DNA from: Locusta migratoria
Taxonomy: Eukaryota; Arthropoda; Insecta; Orthoptera; Acrididae
Assembly (NCBI GenBank): GCA_026315105.1
Contig: CM048745.1
Span: forward strand, 284,189,747-284,253,746
Length of the DNA: 64,000 bases
Direction of reading: 5' to 3'
The notes under the pieces are model-generated. The model searched no databases. It was not told the origin of the DNA and saw only the letters and a program-made list of their open reading frames with translations. The position numbers and the translations under genes were made by a program. Of the stretch, positions 54,001 through 64,000 are shown in pieces (the first letter of the stretch is position 1; each line of letters opens with the position of its first letter).

Positions 54001-54484
54001 TTTTGTGTCCCTGCCTCGTCGCCGCTTTTGTGTCTCGTTTCCGGCGTAGGTGTCGGTGGCCGAGTAGGAAGACCGACACATGAATAAAGGTAGCACGCTT
54101 GTGGAGGTACGGAGAGGAGCAGCCAGTGGGACAGCAGAAACTAGAAACACTAGAGTAAATTAGAACGAGATATATATATTGCACAGAATTTATACAATAC
54201 TTAACTTTTACATAGTACTGCAGAATGCTGATACATAGTTGAGCTAGAGTCCTGCCTAGTGCCTATCCGATAGCCAAGTCTTCACTGGTGCCTATCTGAT
54301 TCCGAAGAAGTGTTAACTGGTTCCTATCTCAGTCCCAAGTGAACGATGTCGTTCATTGGTGGCCACGAGCGGAGTTGTAGCAGAGGGCGCTCGTGGCTGA
54401 CGTCGTAAGAACGGCGCGCCGTGCGTGCATGGCGGCGCGCGGCGAAAGTAGGTGGCGCGCACTTTGGACTTGTGCGACACCACA
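54001..54484 (-). repeat. 5' LTR of the gypsy element
   Basis: 484 bp, ends as in the 3' LTR, with only a short TA run (54170-54179). On the coding strand a TATA-like TGTATAAATT lies near 54185-54200, a plausible promoter. Confidence 0.93.
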
Positions 54485-54489
54485 AAAAT

Positions 54490-54867
54490 CAGGTTCCAGA
54501 CTACAAATCCGTCTTATCATGCACCAAGATTTAATCTATTACTCCTTTACTACTAATTGTATTTGCAACAGAATTTACAGACTTACAGCACTTATACAAA
54601 TGAATATATACCTGAAAAATTATACAACTGTACAACATATAATTCAATAAATATCAGATCGTACGAATTGTATATGTCATTTGTATTTCGACTATTATCT
54701 TTCTTTGTTTGGATACTGTACTTGTAATTTTGTACATTATGCAAGACAGCGTTATTTCTTATAATTTTCCGATAAATGTAACATGTTTTTAGAAGAAAAA
54801 AATATGGACAGTCAGAGAAGGGATAGGAGAAGTACTATATCTAGGCAGGAATAAATAAATAAATACC
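54490..54867. other. unassigned AT-rich stretch right of the gypsy element
   Basis: No coding feature. It ends in a short (AAAT)n run at 54851-54866. Confidence 0.35.
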
Positions 54868-54894
54868 CGAGCACCGCCGGGCTTTCAGCTAGAC
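54868..54894 (+). repeat. Helitron-like 3' terminus (plus strand)
   Basis: CCCGAGCACCGCCGGGCTTT then CAGCTAG. Hairpin plus CTAG resembles the end at 48293-48320 in opposite orientation. The base after CTAG is A, not the expected T, which weakens the Helitron reading. Confidence 0.35.
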
Positions 54895-55259
54895 ACAAAT
54901 TTTATTTGTGTTTGGAGCAATTTTCCATGAACGTTACGGTTTACGTGCTCATATTTCATGAACTACGTGTCGGAATGTTATACAATTTAGAAGCTACATT
55001 CAACTATAGGCCTATATGTTTGTATACTGTCTGTAAAATTTCCTGACGCTACAATTTGTAGTGTTCAAATTATAAATTGTAACGTCATACCGAGAGCCGT
55101 AGTTTTACTCCATAAACAGCGGAAAAGTGGTAAGCGATAAACCTTTTTCCTTTGATCATTTTACTATGGCTGCCAGCGAGAAAAAGTTTAATAAAGATTT
55201 GAAATTATGATTAAAGTTTGTTGCAAGTCGCTAAGTACTGTCATTCTCATACAGTGTAT

Positions 55260-55640
55260 TTCAAAAGTCTCGCCGCATTATATGGCATTTTTTGCGATTT
55301 CTATTGGTTATGACGTAATATCTTTTGAACCATGTGGCGTATGTGATTCTTAACCATGCAGCAATTGTTAACTCACGGTAAGGAATGTGTGTACCAAATT
55401 TGGTTGAAATCGGTCCAATGGTTTAGGAGAAAATGAACAGCATTGTCGCAAAATGCAGCAGTTTTTCGCGCATCTCATTGTTTATGACGTCATATCTCGC
55501 GAACTATATATCGTATTTGATTCTTACACTTACGGCCGCCGTCCTCATGGATTGAAGCTAACGTGTACACAATTTCATAAAGATTGGAACAAAACTGTAG
55601 ATTTGTATGCAACACGTTCAAACATACGGACACTGAAAGG
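55260..55640. repeat. imperfect direct repeat, about 170-bp period
   Basis: GGTTATGACGTAATATCTTT (55305) and GTTTATGACGTCATATCTCG (55479) start two related blocks, each followed by a GATTCTTA phrase and then ACCAAATTTGGTTGAAATCG or a decayed counterpart. Such blocks are common in dispersed insect repeats. No boundaries. Confidence 0.45.
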
Positions 55641-57879
55641 AGTACGCAATATAATTTTCACATAATTTTTGCCTGTCATAGAGCATTGAGCATGTTTTGT
55701 TATAAAAACCAAAGCTATAATTCTGCAGAAAACAAATTTATGTAATATTTTGTATCATTTCACTAATCGATATAACATACTGTACTTATTTTCATATCTT
55801 TGCTGTAAACCAAAGACTTTGTTTTATCTTTGGAGTATGTCTGGCACTCACAGTTGTTGCGTTTAAAGAGTCGATGTCTGACCTTCGTGTAGGGAGGAGT
55901 CGAGGTGTGATCTTCGTGTAGAGAGGAGTCGGTGTGTGACCTTTGTGCAGGATACTGTCGGGTTAGTCTATCTGTGTGTTATACTCGAAGAGTAAAAATT
56001 CATTTTTGAAGAGTCGCAGCCAAGTCTGCAGATTGAAAATTTTGTATGGAAATTTATGTCTCAAATAAGGTAAACTTGTACTTTTCTATTGTTATGTATG
56101 GTAGCCTGTATGTAGCCTATATTGTAGTTGGTTTGTCTTTTGGGTAATGAATACTGTTTAATTCAGCTCGCATTTATCATTTATCCCTGTGTCATTTTAC
56201 CAGTTCCTCGTTCCTTTCACCAATTTAAATTGCTATACATTCTGATCATTGTTTCTTATGATAGAGTTGCATAATTATTGTGTTTATAAATTTGTATGCT
56301 AATTAGAACAGTTCAGTGTAGGCATTTTGTGATGATCAGTTGGTCTATTAATGAGAGCAGGAAGTAGTTTGTTCATAATTGCAGTAAAGATCATAGTTAA
56401 AGATTTTCTCCGTCTCAATGAAAGTTCAGATTGTTAAGGTAGTTAATGTTAGTAACAGTTATAGTGATTTGTTTGGTTAGAAGAGAAGTAGATCACGTAA
56501 AGAGATGAGACATATTTGCAGTGTGTGATACTTGAAATCTTTACCAGATTTGTAGAATATTTTTTATTACATTGAATCTGTATGGTAATTGTTGTACAAA
56601 TAGGCACATTGTCAAGTCCAGTAATCTTGATATCCAATTAATATCAAATATCCTTGTTTGGCATCCTGTTAATTCAAGTAGCAAAATTATCGCTCTCGCA
56701 GTCGAATTGTACATATATAGTCTAGCTACTAATATATGGTGCACGCTAACAGATCTGAACATTTCTTTTGCTCACATTGTTTTTCACACACGAGATTAAT
56801 GTGTAGACCAATTACGAGTTTAATTACTGTTGACTTATTAACAACTGTACAATTTAAAGTGTTATCCGTTGCGCATCAAACTAAACCACATTTACGTAAG
56901 ATCATTGCATCCCATGACAGTTGCAATTTATTCTAACAGGGCAAAAGAAGGTACTAAGTCTCATTGCTTAGTCAAATTATTTTGTTACCAAAATCACAAC
57001 AGAACATTTATTTGGGAATTTTAGCAGGGACGGCCTCTTAACAAAAACAGTGACACGCTCGCCCCACAAACCCACACTACTTGTCATTACAAACAAACAC
57101 ACACTACTTTTAACACTCTGCTTTATATATTAGATATATGGATGTAATGTAATATCTGTATCAAGATCTTTGTGGCCATGTATATAATGTAAAGATTTTG
57201 TATAGAGAATTATTGCTTATTTTTGTAATATTAATATTATGAAAAGGTACATTATGACAATGTTTTTTAAATAATTTTTAACAAGCTTTATAATTCACTG
57301 GTTCATGCACAGGGAGTTAAATTGTTAAAATTAGATATATATAAAACCTGTATTGCTGCTGGCAGGAAACGGAACTGTGTGTGCGCGCGATGTAAAAGGT
57401 GGTAACTGGCGGGAGAATCTTCGAGTAGCGCGGTCTGTAAGTAAGAAAAGAGGAGTCGAGTTCTGGGCAGTGTGGTGGTAACACCTCCGTGACGAACTGT
57501 GGGTTGTTGAGGCATATATTTCTGGAAGTAACCGCAAGTTTGCCTTGGATGTCACCGGAGTTGTGCTATTTAAAGCTGGCCGTTTAATATGGAGCTCAAA
57601 AATGTATTTTTTCAACGCAAAGAAGAAGTTTTGTGAGCTCAAAGCTATTATGGAAGCAGGCCACGCTTACCGCCAAAAAGTTGTTACCACCAGAAACTTT
57701 GACGTCTTCACAGCCACTTCAGGACAAATAAGTAAAGTTTTTCTTAGCATGTAATGTAATGAACCAGCAAAGTGTTTAACTAATAATTATCTGCATTGAA
57801 CTCAACTTTGTGTTAAGCACCCTAATTTATACTAATAATTGTTCCTAGACAGGGTCCTTTCCAAGTGAATACTTTTCCG

Positions 57880-57914
<35 letters not shown>

Positions 57915-58993
57915 ATTGAAAAGTGATTTCAAATAGTGCCATTGGCAGTTTTCATAAAATTAGTGTCATTTACATAATTTAGTATGAATTTTTGATCATT
58001 TTACAAAGTGTGGCTATAGAGACATTTACATGATAACTTTTGTACAGCAGCCAGTTGCTATTCCATCTTATTATTATAGTATTGGCACAATTTGTTTTAG
58101 CTGCTGGTTAAAGATAATTTCAGAAGTAATAAGCGTTTAGCTAAATTTCAATAGTTTCACATACAAAGTTTCTTGCTACCAAAAATTATACTGCTGGCAC
58201 TAATATTTATTATAAAACAAAAGGACAGTATATTATCATTCAATGCAATGAATTCATTACTGTAATTTATAACTAGAGTTATTAAACAAGGTAAGGTGTG
58301 TGTGTACATTGTTTTTGATACTGCTAAACTGTTTTGTGAACAGTGACATTAAGTAAAAAAGTTAATGCTCTCCCCTAAAGTGTACATGTTACCTGTGAAA
58401 ATTTCTAGTTGCCTTTGGTCAAAACCCCTTAACAATCATTCAGTTCAGTAGGAAAGAAAATATTATTTGAAAAGATAAATTTCAGAAACTTGATCTTAAG
58501 GATATCAGCAGTAGGACAGAATCTTGTTTCCCTCACCTTGGTGCACGAATTTTTTAGATTACCACCTTTGTCCAGCAAAAGCAATTCACAACAATCCGAA
58601 TTTATTATTTTTCAATAGTTCGCTGAAAGAATTGTTTGTATTACAATTTTCATACTTAATCAGACCACAATTCTTGAATCCATAGTGTCCATTGTAAGTG
58701 AATGCTGTTTATTTATAAATCTGTTGAACCACTTAATTGTTATAGCAGTGATCTAGCTTTTGTGTGCTTGGCGATTTACTTAACTATAGACTGTCCATTT
58801 TCAAAACTCCATGTAATACAGTAACAGTTGTAGGCTTAAAACGAGAGTGCTTATTACAGTTAGTTGTTGGTACATATTTGCCTAATTAGGTTGGCGACCT
58901 TTTTCTTTAATAATTGCAGTTATTCACTTTAGTTTACATCGTGACTGGTGACATTAATTCTGCATATCCTTTACCTATCAAAATTCAAAATCT
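55641..58993. other. unassigned 3.35-kb AT-rich stretch
   Basis: The longest stretch without an assigned element. Open frames are short and show no protein similarity I recognise. The phrase TGTGTGACCTTTGTGCAGG and its variants are partly repeated at 55880-55950. A 30-base A-run lies at 57883-57912. It could be intronic or intergenic host DNA. Confidence 0.4.
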
Positions 58994-59205
58994 TCGGAAA
59001 GGCAGTCACATAAACGATTCCTTATCGATTAGTGCACACTTCACGCTCATAAGAAAGTCCTGTAAAAGGGTGTAACATTAGCAGTTGTGTTTCGTAGTTC
59101 GGAAAGGCAGTCACATAAACGATTCCTTATCGATTAGTGCACACTTCACGCTTATAACAAAATCCAGTAAAAGAGTGTAACATTAGCAGTTGCGTTTCGT
59201 AGTTT
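58994..59205. repeat. tandem duplication, 106-bp unit
   Basis: TTCGGAAAGGCAGTCACATA starts at 58994 and again at 59099. The units match almost throughout (a handful of differences, such as CTCATAAGAAAGTCC versus CTTATAACAAAATCC). Confidence 0.92.
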
Positions 59206-59539
59206 GGTGAAAAGTTTCAGACTTGTTCTGTAATTTCTTGAGAATTGCGAGTCATAATTGTGGGTGTTATAACTGGAAAAAAGATCTACTTCTGCCTCCA
59301 AGTAGGCCTATTTTAATATAGCGCATCAGTTTTTTAAACCTTTTAAGTGGGACGGATATATCCGTCCACCGCGTTCTGTGGCTAACAGCCTATTGGAGTG
59401 ACGAGATTTCGCCCTGACATTGCAACTGTGGTAATAGATGTGCTTTCTTCGGGCAAGACAGCGTATTCTGGGCTTATTACAACGGTTTGCTCAAGACCAC
59501 GCGTCGACTGTTTGCATCCAGTGAAGCAGACGAGTTATT

Positions 59540-59715
59540 TAGTGATCTTTTGCAATGGCGGAAGTGAGACGTTTATCAGATTAAGAGATAATGCAGCTAC
59601 TTTTAGAAAGTGACGATAATTTCAGTGGCAGTTCTGAAAGCTTTCAAGACACGTATGTTGAGGCTAATCATAGTGACGTCGATTCAGAAACAACTGTCGA
59701 CGAGACAATACTACA
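59540..59715 (+). pseudogene. possible piggyBac-like transposase N-terminus
   Basis: An ATG at 59554 gives MAEVRRLSD, a stop, EIMQLLLESDDNFSGSSESF and an acidic tract ending SDVDSETTVDET. Acidic, serine-rich N-termini with an (E)I-x-LL-(E)SD motif are typical of piggyBac-like transposases. Upstream, near 59340, TTTTAAGTGGGACGGATATA includes TTAA, the piggyBac target. The catalytic region is missing and a LINE follows at once. Moderate to low confidence. Confidence 0.4.
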
Positions 59716-59751
59716 ATAGAAGGTATCTAAATGAATCTGCGCGTGCTAGCT

Positions 59752-60955
59752 ATTGACAATGTTGACTGGAATACACTCTTTCAAATTCTGAAGTCAGCAG
59801 GGGTAAAATACAGGGAACGGAAGGTTATTTACGACTTGTACATTAACAAAACAGCTGTTATTAGAGTTGAAGGGCATGAAAGGTACGCATTGTTTGGGAA
59901 GGGTGTAGCACAGGATTGTAACCTTTCTCCAATGTTATTCAATTTGTACATTGAGGAATCTGTGAAGGAAAGCTAAGAGAAATTTGGAGAAGGAATTACA
60001 GTTCAGGGTGAAGAAATGAAAACATTGCGTTCCGCCGAAGACATTGTAATTCTGTCAGAGACAGCAAAGGACTCGGTAGAGCAATCAAACAGATTGGACA
60101 GTGTGTTGAAAGGAACATATAAAATGGACATTAACAAGAGCGAAACTAGGGTAATGGAGAGCAATCTAAGAAAATCAGGCGATGCTGAAGGAATTAGATT
60201 AGGTAACGAAACAATAAAGGTGGTAGGTGAGTTTGTTACTTAAGCAGTGATGATCGCGGTACAGAGGATATAAAATGCAGAATGGCAGTGGGAAGAAAAG
60301 CGTTTTTGAAAAACAGAGATTTGTTGATATCGAATATTAATTTAAGTGTAAGGAAGTCTTTTCTGAAGGCATTTGTCAGAAGTGTAGCATTGTATGGGAG
60401 TGAAACTGGGACGATAAATAGTTCAGACAGGAAGAGCAGAGAGGCTTTTGAAATGTGTTGCTATAGAAGAATGCTGAAGATTAAGTGGGTAGATCGCGTA
60501 ACTAATGAAAAGGTACTAAAAAGAATTGGGAAGAATAAGAATTTTTGGCGTACCTTGACTAAACGAAGGGATCGATTGGTAGAACACATTCTTCGTCTCG
60601 GCGGAATAGCCGTGCGCACTGAGACGCTGTGCTGCGGTGCGCGCGGCCGTTCGCCGTCGGGGCTTCGAGTCCTCCCTCGGGCATGGATGTTTGTGTTGTC
60701 CTTGGGTTAGTTTAATTTAGATTAAGTAGTTTGTCAGAAACATTTAAACATATTCTTAGACATCAAGGAAACGTAAATTTGGCATTGGATGTGTGGGGTA
60801 AATATCGCAGAGAGACACCAAGAGACGAATATAGTAAGCAGATGCAGATGGATGTGAGTTGGCCTTCTTATGAGGAGATGAAAAGGCTTGCTCAGAATAC
60901 AGAAGGATGGAAAGCTGCATCAAACCAGTCTCCGGACTGAAGACCACAACAACAA
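59752..60955 (+). mobile_element. RTE-like LINE, 5'-truncated, split by a SINE
   Basis: Plus-strand reverse transcriptase from NVDWNTLFQILKSAGVKYRE (59757) through FGKGVAQDCNLSPMLFNLYI (normally VRQGC), then LRSAEDIVILSE (60027, replacing the catalytic FADD with SAED). It continues through RKSFLKAFVRSVALYGSET, REAFEMCCYRRMLKIKWVDR and the C-terminus EYSKQMQMDVSWPSYEEMKR, ending with CAACAACAAC. Stops near 59974 and 60241 and altered catalytic residues disable it. Same family as 8530-10680. Confidence 0.85.
60598..60752 (+). mobile_element. 3'-truncated SINE in the LINE
   Basis: Head GTCTCGGCGGAATAGCCGTG, B-box GGGCTTCGAGTCCTCCC, then the body stops short after AAGTAGTTTGTC. The flanks AACACATTCTT and AACATATTCTT form an imperfect target duplication. 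The sense-strand insertion breaks the LINE reading frame. Confidence 0.82.
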
Positions 60956-61680
60956 CACCACTTCAATTCTCAATCACCATCTGTTTAGTTGTAGCGCTGG
61001 TACAGTTATGTATGTGAAACAATATGACGTAACGACTTGTTTTGAGTGTACTGTATTTTATGCTTTGTGCAAAATAATAGCTGAACAGACTAACTTACAC
61101 GCACAAAAGTTTGTAGATCCTCATTCAAATTTAGCACCACGCTCCAGGGTTCTAGTTGGCAGGATACTACAAGTGATCGGGTAAAAACCCTTATTGTAAA
61201 TCTGGTGCACCAAGGAATTGTTCACAAACAAGAAAGCAAGATGTATTTCTTTAAAGTGAAATTCGAAAACGAATTTTGGAAAAAGTAGACAGCACCATAT
61301 CGGCGAGAGGCACCAGCACGCATTGCTCGGGTTTTAACGTTACGTCGACTTTGTGGAGAGTGAAATTTGAATACCGAGATACAATTTATATAAGGTGATC
61401 TCGTTGAATTATCATAGGCATTTAGGCCTACACCTTCGGACGTTTCATTGATTCCGACCGTCTCCAATGGCCACGCTTTCTACGGGACGTTAAACCCTAA
61501 GTTTCCTTCTTCTTCTTCTTTCATTGATTCCGAAGCCACCAAGTGGTGCAAACATGTGCTTTTCCATTAAATTAATAAGAGAAGTGAAGCATTTCAACTT
61601 CTTATTTCATTCTGACATTGGCGAAATGGCATACGCAACTTGCAGAACTTGAATAACACATCGTTGTTTCCTGTAAATCT
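60956..61680. other. unassigned stretch
   Basis: Includes TTCTACGGGACGTTAAACCC near 61476 followed by a (CTT)n run at 61503-61521. I associate the ACGTTAAACCC phrase with the 3' ends of some arthropod SINEs. Otherwise nothing recognised. Confidence 0.35.
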
Positions 61681-61694
61681 AGTAGCACAGTCTA

Positions 61695-61893
61695 AATGTT
61701 TTCAAATGTTTGTATAGTCTATGGGACTTAACTACGGGGTCATCAGTCCCTAAACTTACAAACTACTTATGAACTACTTACGAACTAGGACGGCACAAAT
61801 ATCCATGCCCGAGGGGGGATTCGAACCCCCGACCGTAGTGGCCGTGCAGACTGTGACTGGAGCGCCTCAGTCTCCTCGGCCACCGCGGCCGGC
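61695..61893 (-). mobile_element. tRNA-headed SINE, full length
   Basis: Antisense copy with perfect target duplication AGCACAGTCTA at 61684-61694 and 61894-61904. It ends 20 bp from the left end of a Tc1 element. Confidence 0.94.
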
Positions 61894-62149
61894 AGCACAG
61901 TCTAACGTATATACACTCCTGGCCATTCAAATTGCTACACTACGAAGATGACGTGCTATAGACGCGAAATTTAACCGCCAGGAAGAATATGCTGTGATAT
62001 GCAAATGATTGGCTTTTCAGAGCATTCACACAAGGTTGGCGCCGGTGGCGACACCTCCAGCGTGCTCACACGAGGGAAGTTTCCAACCGATTTCTCATAC
62101 ACAAACAGCAGTTGACCGGCGTTGCCTGCTGAAACGTTGTTGTGATGCC

Positions 62150-63315
62150 TCCTGTAAGGTGACTGCGGTTTATCGTATCCCGACATTGCTACTCGTATTG
62201 GTCGCGATCCAATGTCTGTTCGCAAATATGGAATCAGTGGGTTCAGGAAGGCAATACGGAACGCCGTGCTGGATCCCAACGGTCTCGTATCACTGGCAGT
62301 CGAGATGACAGCTATCTTATCCGCATGGCTGTAATAGATCGTGCAGCCACGTCTCGATCCCTGAGTCAACAGATTGGGACGTTTGCAAGACAACAACCAT
62401 CTGCACTAACAGTTCGACGACGTTTTCAGCAGCATGCACTATCAGCTCGGAGACCATGGCTGCGGTTACTCTTGACGCTGCATCACAGACAGGAGCACCT
62501 GCGATGGCGTACACAACAACGAACCTGGGTGCACGAATGGCGAAACGTAATTTTTTCGGATTTATACAGTTTCTGTTTACAACATCATGACGGTCGCATC
62601 CGTGTTTGGCGACATCGCAGTGAACGCACATTGGAAGCGTGTAGCCGCGGTGGAGAAGCCGAGCGGTCTAAAGCGTCTCGCTGCGGAGCGCGCGGTTGCT
62701 CGCCGTGGAGGTTCGAGTCCTCCCTGGGGCATGGTTGTGTGTGTTTGTCCTTAGGTTACTTTACCTAGGTTTAAGTAGTTTGTAAGCTACGGACTGATGA
62801 CCACGAAGTTTGGTCCGATAGATCTACAAACATTGAACATAATTAATTAATTTTTGAAGCGTGTATTCGTCATCGCCATACTGGCGTATTACCCAGTTTG
62901 ATGGTATGGGGTGCCATTGGTTACACGTCTCGGGCACCTCTTGTTCGCATCGACGGCTCTTTGAACACTGGCCGTTACATTTCAGATGTGTTACTACCCG
63001 TGGCTCTACCCATCATTGAATCCCTGCGAAAACCTACATTTCAGCAGGATAATGCACGACCGCATGTTGCAGGTCCTGTACGGGCCTTTCTGGATACATT
63101 CTTCAGATCTCTCACCAATTGAAAACGTCTGGTCAATGGTGGGCGAGCAACTGGCTCTTCACAATACGCCAGTCACTACTCTTGATGAACTGTCGTATTG
63201 TCTCGAAGCTGCACGGGCATCTGTACCTGTACACGCCATCCAAGCTCTGTTTGACTCAATGCCCAGGCGTATCAAGGCCGTTATTATGGCTAGAGGTGGT
63301 TGTTCTGGGTACTGA
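62150..63315 (+). pseudogene. Tc1-like transposase, interrupted
   Basis: The HTH region (RAATSRSLSQQIGTFARQ, LTVRRRFQQHALSARRPW) is read from 62325. Then come HRQEHLRWRTQQRTW and EWRNVIFSDLYSFCLQHHDG (first catalytic aspartate in FSD), and RIRVWRHRSERTLEAC at the SINE. After the SINE: LMVWGAIGYTSRAPLVRIDG, YISDVLLPVALPIIESL, FQQDNARPHVAGPVRAFLDT (second aspartate intact). A deletion of about 30 bp is followed by DLSPIENVWSMVGEQL (glutamate) and AIQALFDSMPRRIKAVIMA. The catalytic triad survives but the frame is broken. Confidence 0.9.
62644..62855 (+). mobile_element. subfamily-2 SINE, full length
   Basis: Plus-strand copy in the Tc1 transposase, with target duplication GAAGCGTGTA at 62634-62643 and 62856-62865. 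The tail AACATAATTAATTAATTTTT is AT-rich. Confidence 0.93.
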
Positions 63316-63452
63316 TTTTTCAGGATCTATGCACCCAAATTGCGTGTAAATGTAATCACATGTCAGTTCTAGTATAGTATATTTTTCCAATGAATACCCA
63401 TTTACCAACTGCATTTCTTCTTGGTGTAGCAATTTTAATGGTCATTGGTGTA

Positions 63453-63644
63453 GTCCCAGCTAGCACAGAATGACATAGAGAGGGTATACCGCCTACATAA
63501 GCCTACAGGCATTGAAGCCCGGCAACCATCTTTGATGGGTGTATAAACGGAGTTATTCAAATGGCGCTCGCCTCAATTACATCGTCATTTGAACCCCTTA
63601 CAATAAAAAAAAAATAATAATAAAAAAAATACCACCAAAATTTT
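63453..63644. other. unassigned stretch with A-rich run
   Basis: A-rich simple sequence at 63603-63630. No other feature. Confidence 0.35.
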
Positions 63645-63837
63645 GCCGGCCGCGGTGGCCGAGGGGACTGCGGCGCGCCAGTCACGGTCTGCACGGCCAC
63701 TATGGTCGGGGGTTCGAATCCCCCCTCGGGCATGGATATTTGTGCCGTCCGTAGGGTTAGCTAGTTCATAAGTAGTTTGTAAGTTTAGGGACTGATGACC
63801 CCGTAGTTAAGTCCCATAAACTATACAAACATTTGAA
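63645..63837 (+). mobile_element. tRNA-headed SINE, full length
   Basis: Close to the family consensus in this window (head GCCGGCCGCGGTGGCCGAGG, B-box GGTTCGAATCCCC). Target duplication ACCAAAATTTT / ACCAAAATATT at 63634-63644 and 63838-63848. Confidence 0.94.
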
Positions 63838-63848
63838 CCAAAATATTC

Positions 63849-64000
63849 ACGCAGGCAGGTGAATACTGAATGAATGCAACAGTGTTATTAGCAAGTACAA
63901 TGCGAATTGTTTTTGTATAAAAATAATAATTGAATCTATTACTTTTGTATGAAATAAAATTACAACATGAAAAAGTTTGTGGTCTGCCACTTTTTTTTTG
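63849..64000. other. unassigned right flank
   Basis: AT-rich. No feature supported. Confidence 0.35.

Larger units (their letters stand above)
48391..54484 (-). mobile_element. Ty3/gypsy LTR retrotransposon (6.1 kb)
   Basis: Minus-strand element with paired LTRs, a 5-bp target duplication AAAAT (48386-48390 and 54485-54489), a purine-rich tract next to the 3' LTR (complement of 48911-48928: GGTTTGGGGGGGTAGGGG) and a gag-protease-RT-RNase H-integrase order, which defines Ty3/gypsy. There is no envelope gene. Coding regions carry several stops and frameshifts, listed below. Confidence 0.95.
61914..63450 (+). mobile_element. Tc1-like transposon, copy 3, split by a SINE
   Basis: TA at 61912-61913 and 63451-63452. 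Ends CACTCCTGGCCATTCAAATT and the complement of GTAGCAATTTTAATGGTCAT. Same family as copies 1 and 2 and the fullest copy present. Confidence 0.92.

Noticed and set aside
59725..59976. Host gene starting at the ATG near 59731
   Set aside because: The reading frame enters the RTE-like reverse transcriptase within a few codons; the ATG is incidental.
1662..63837. tRNA-like segments with A- and B-boxes as tRNA genes
   Set aside because: They head SINE copies, recur many times with the same downstream body and target duplications, and the anticodon arms are not canonical.

Overview
This is a eukaryotic, non-coding, repeat-dense window. I find no convincing host protein-coding gene, rRNA gene or functional tRNA gene. 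Nearly everything recognisable is transposable-element sequence. The source is most likely an insect with a very large genome, and an orthopteran (grasshopper/locust, Schistocerca-like) fits best. This is an inference from remembered repeat types: a tRNA-headed SINE family present about 27 times in 64 kb, RTE-like and CR1-like LINEs ending in sequences I associate with locust genomes, and Tc1, mariner, hAT and foldback elements. No database was searched.

Layout. 0-7.5 kb: broken pogo/Tigger-like transposon (233-1485), two SINEs, an RTE-like LINE tail, an 8-bp-TSD hAT MITE (4679-5476), a Jockey-like LINE piece split by a SINE, and a Penelope-like scrap. 7.5-11 kb: a hAT-like element (7478-10841) split by a 2.15-kb RTE-like LINE. 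11.4-14.2 kb: foldback repeat containing a mariner containing a CR1-like LINE, then a separate foldback element with about 300-bp arms. 14.3-21.3 kb: CR1-like LINE, SINEs, and a LINE/Tc1/LINE mosaic. 21.3-23.2 kb: second copy of the hAT-like family. 27.7-32.9 kb: a tRNA-headed repeat split by a Tc1 element, itself split by a 3.6-kb transposon with about 600-bp terminal inverted repeats (TIRs). This last element encodes an unfamiliar, broken transposase-like protein and is the best candidate for something under-described. 33-41 kb: tandem and inverted repeats, a (TA)n array between direct repeats, a small hAT MITE and SINEs. 42-48 kb: SINE-in-SINE nests, foldback elements, a tandem duplication and a solo LTR carrying a tRNA-like segment. 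48.4-54.5 kb: a Ty3/gypsy LTR retrotransposon on the minus strand with 5-bp target duplication, nearly identical LTRs and a heavily disabled gag-pol. 54.5-59.3 kb: AT-rich sequence with no assigned gene. 59.3-64 kb: piggyBac-like scrap, another RTE-like LINE, a third Tc1 copy interrupted by a SINE, and terminal SINEs.

How the parts relate. The window records serial insertion. Non-autonomous elements (SINEs, MITEs, foldbacks) sit in or around the remains of the kinds of autonomous element that could mobilise them. Every protein-coding element seen is inactivated by stops, frameshifts, truncation or insertion. Target-site duplications (TSDs) were matched by eye and give many precise boundaries. 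Family names rest on motif recognition, not on searches.
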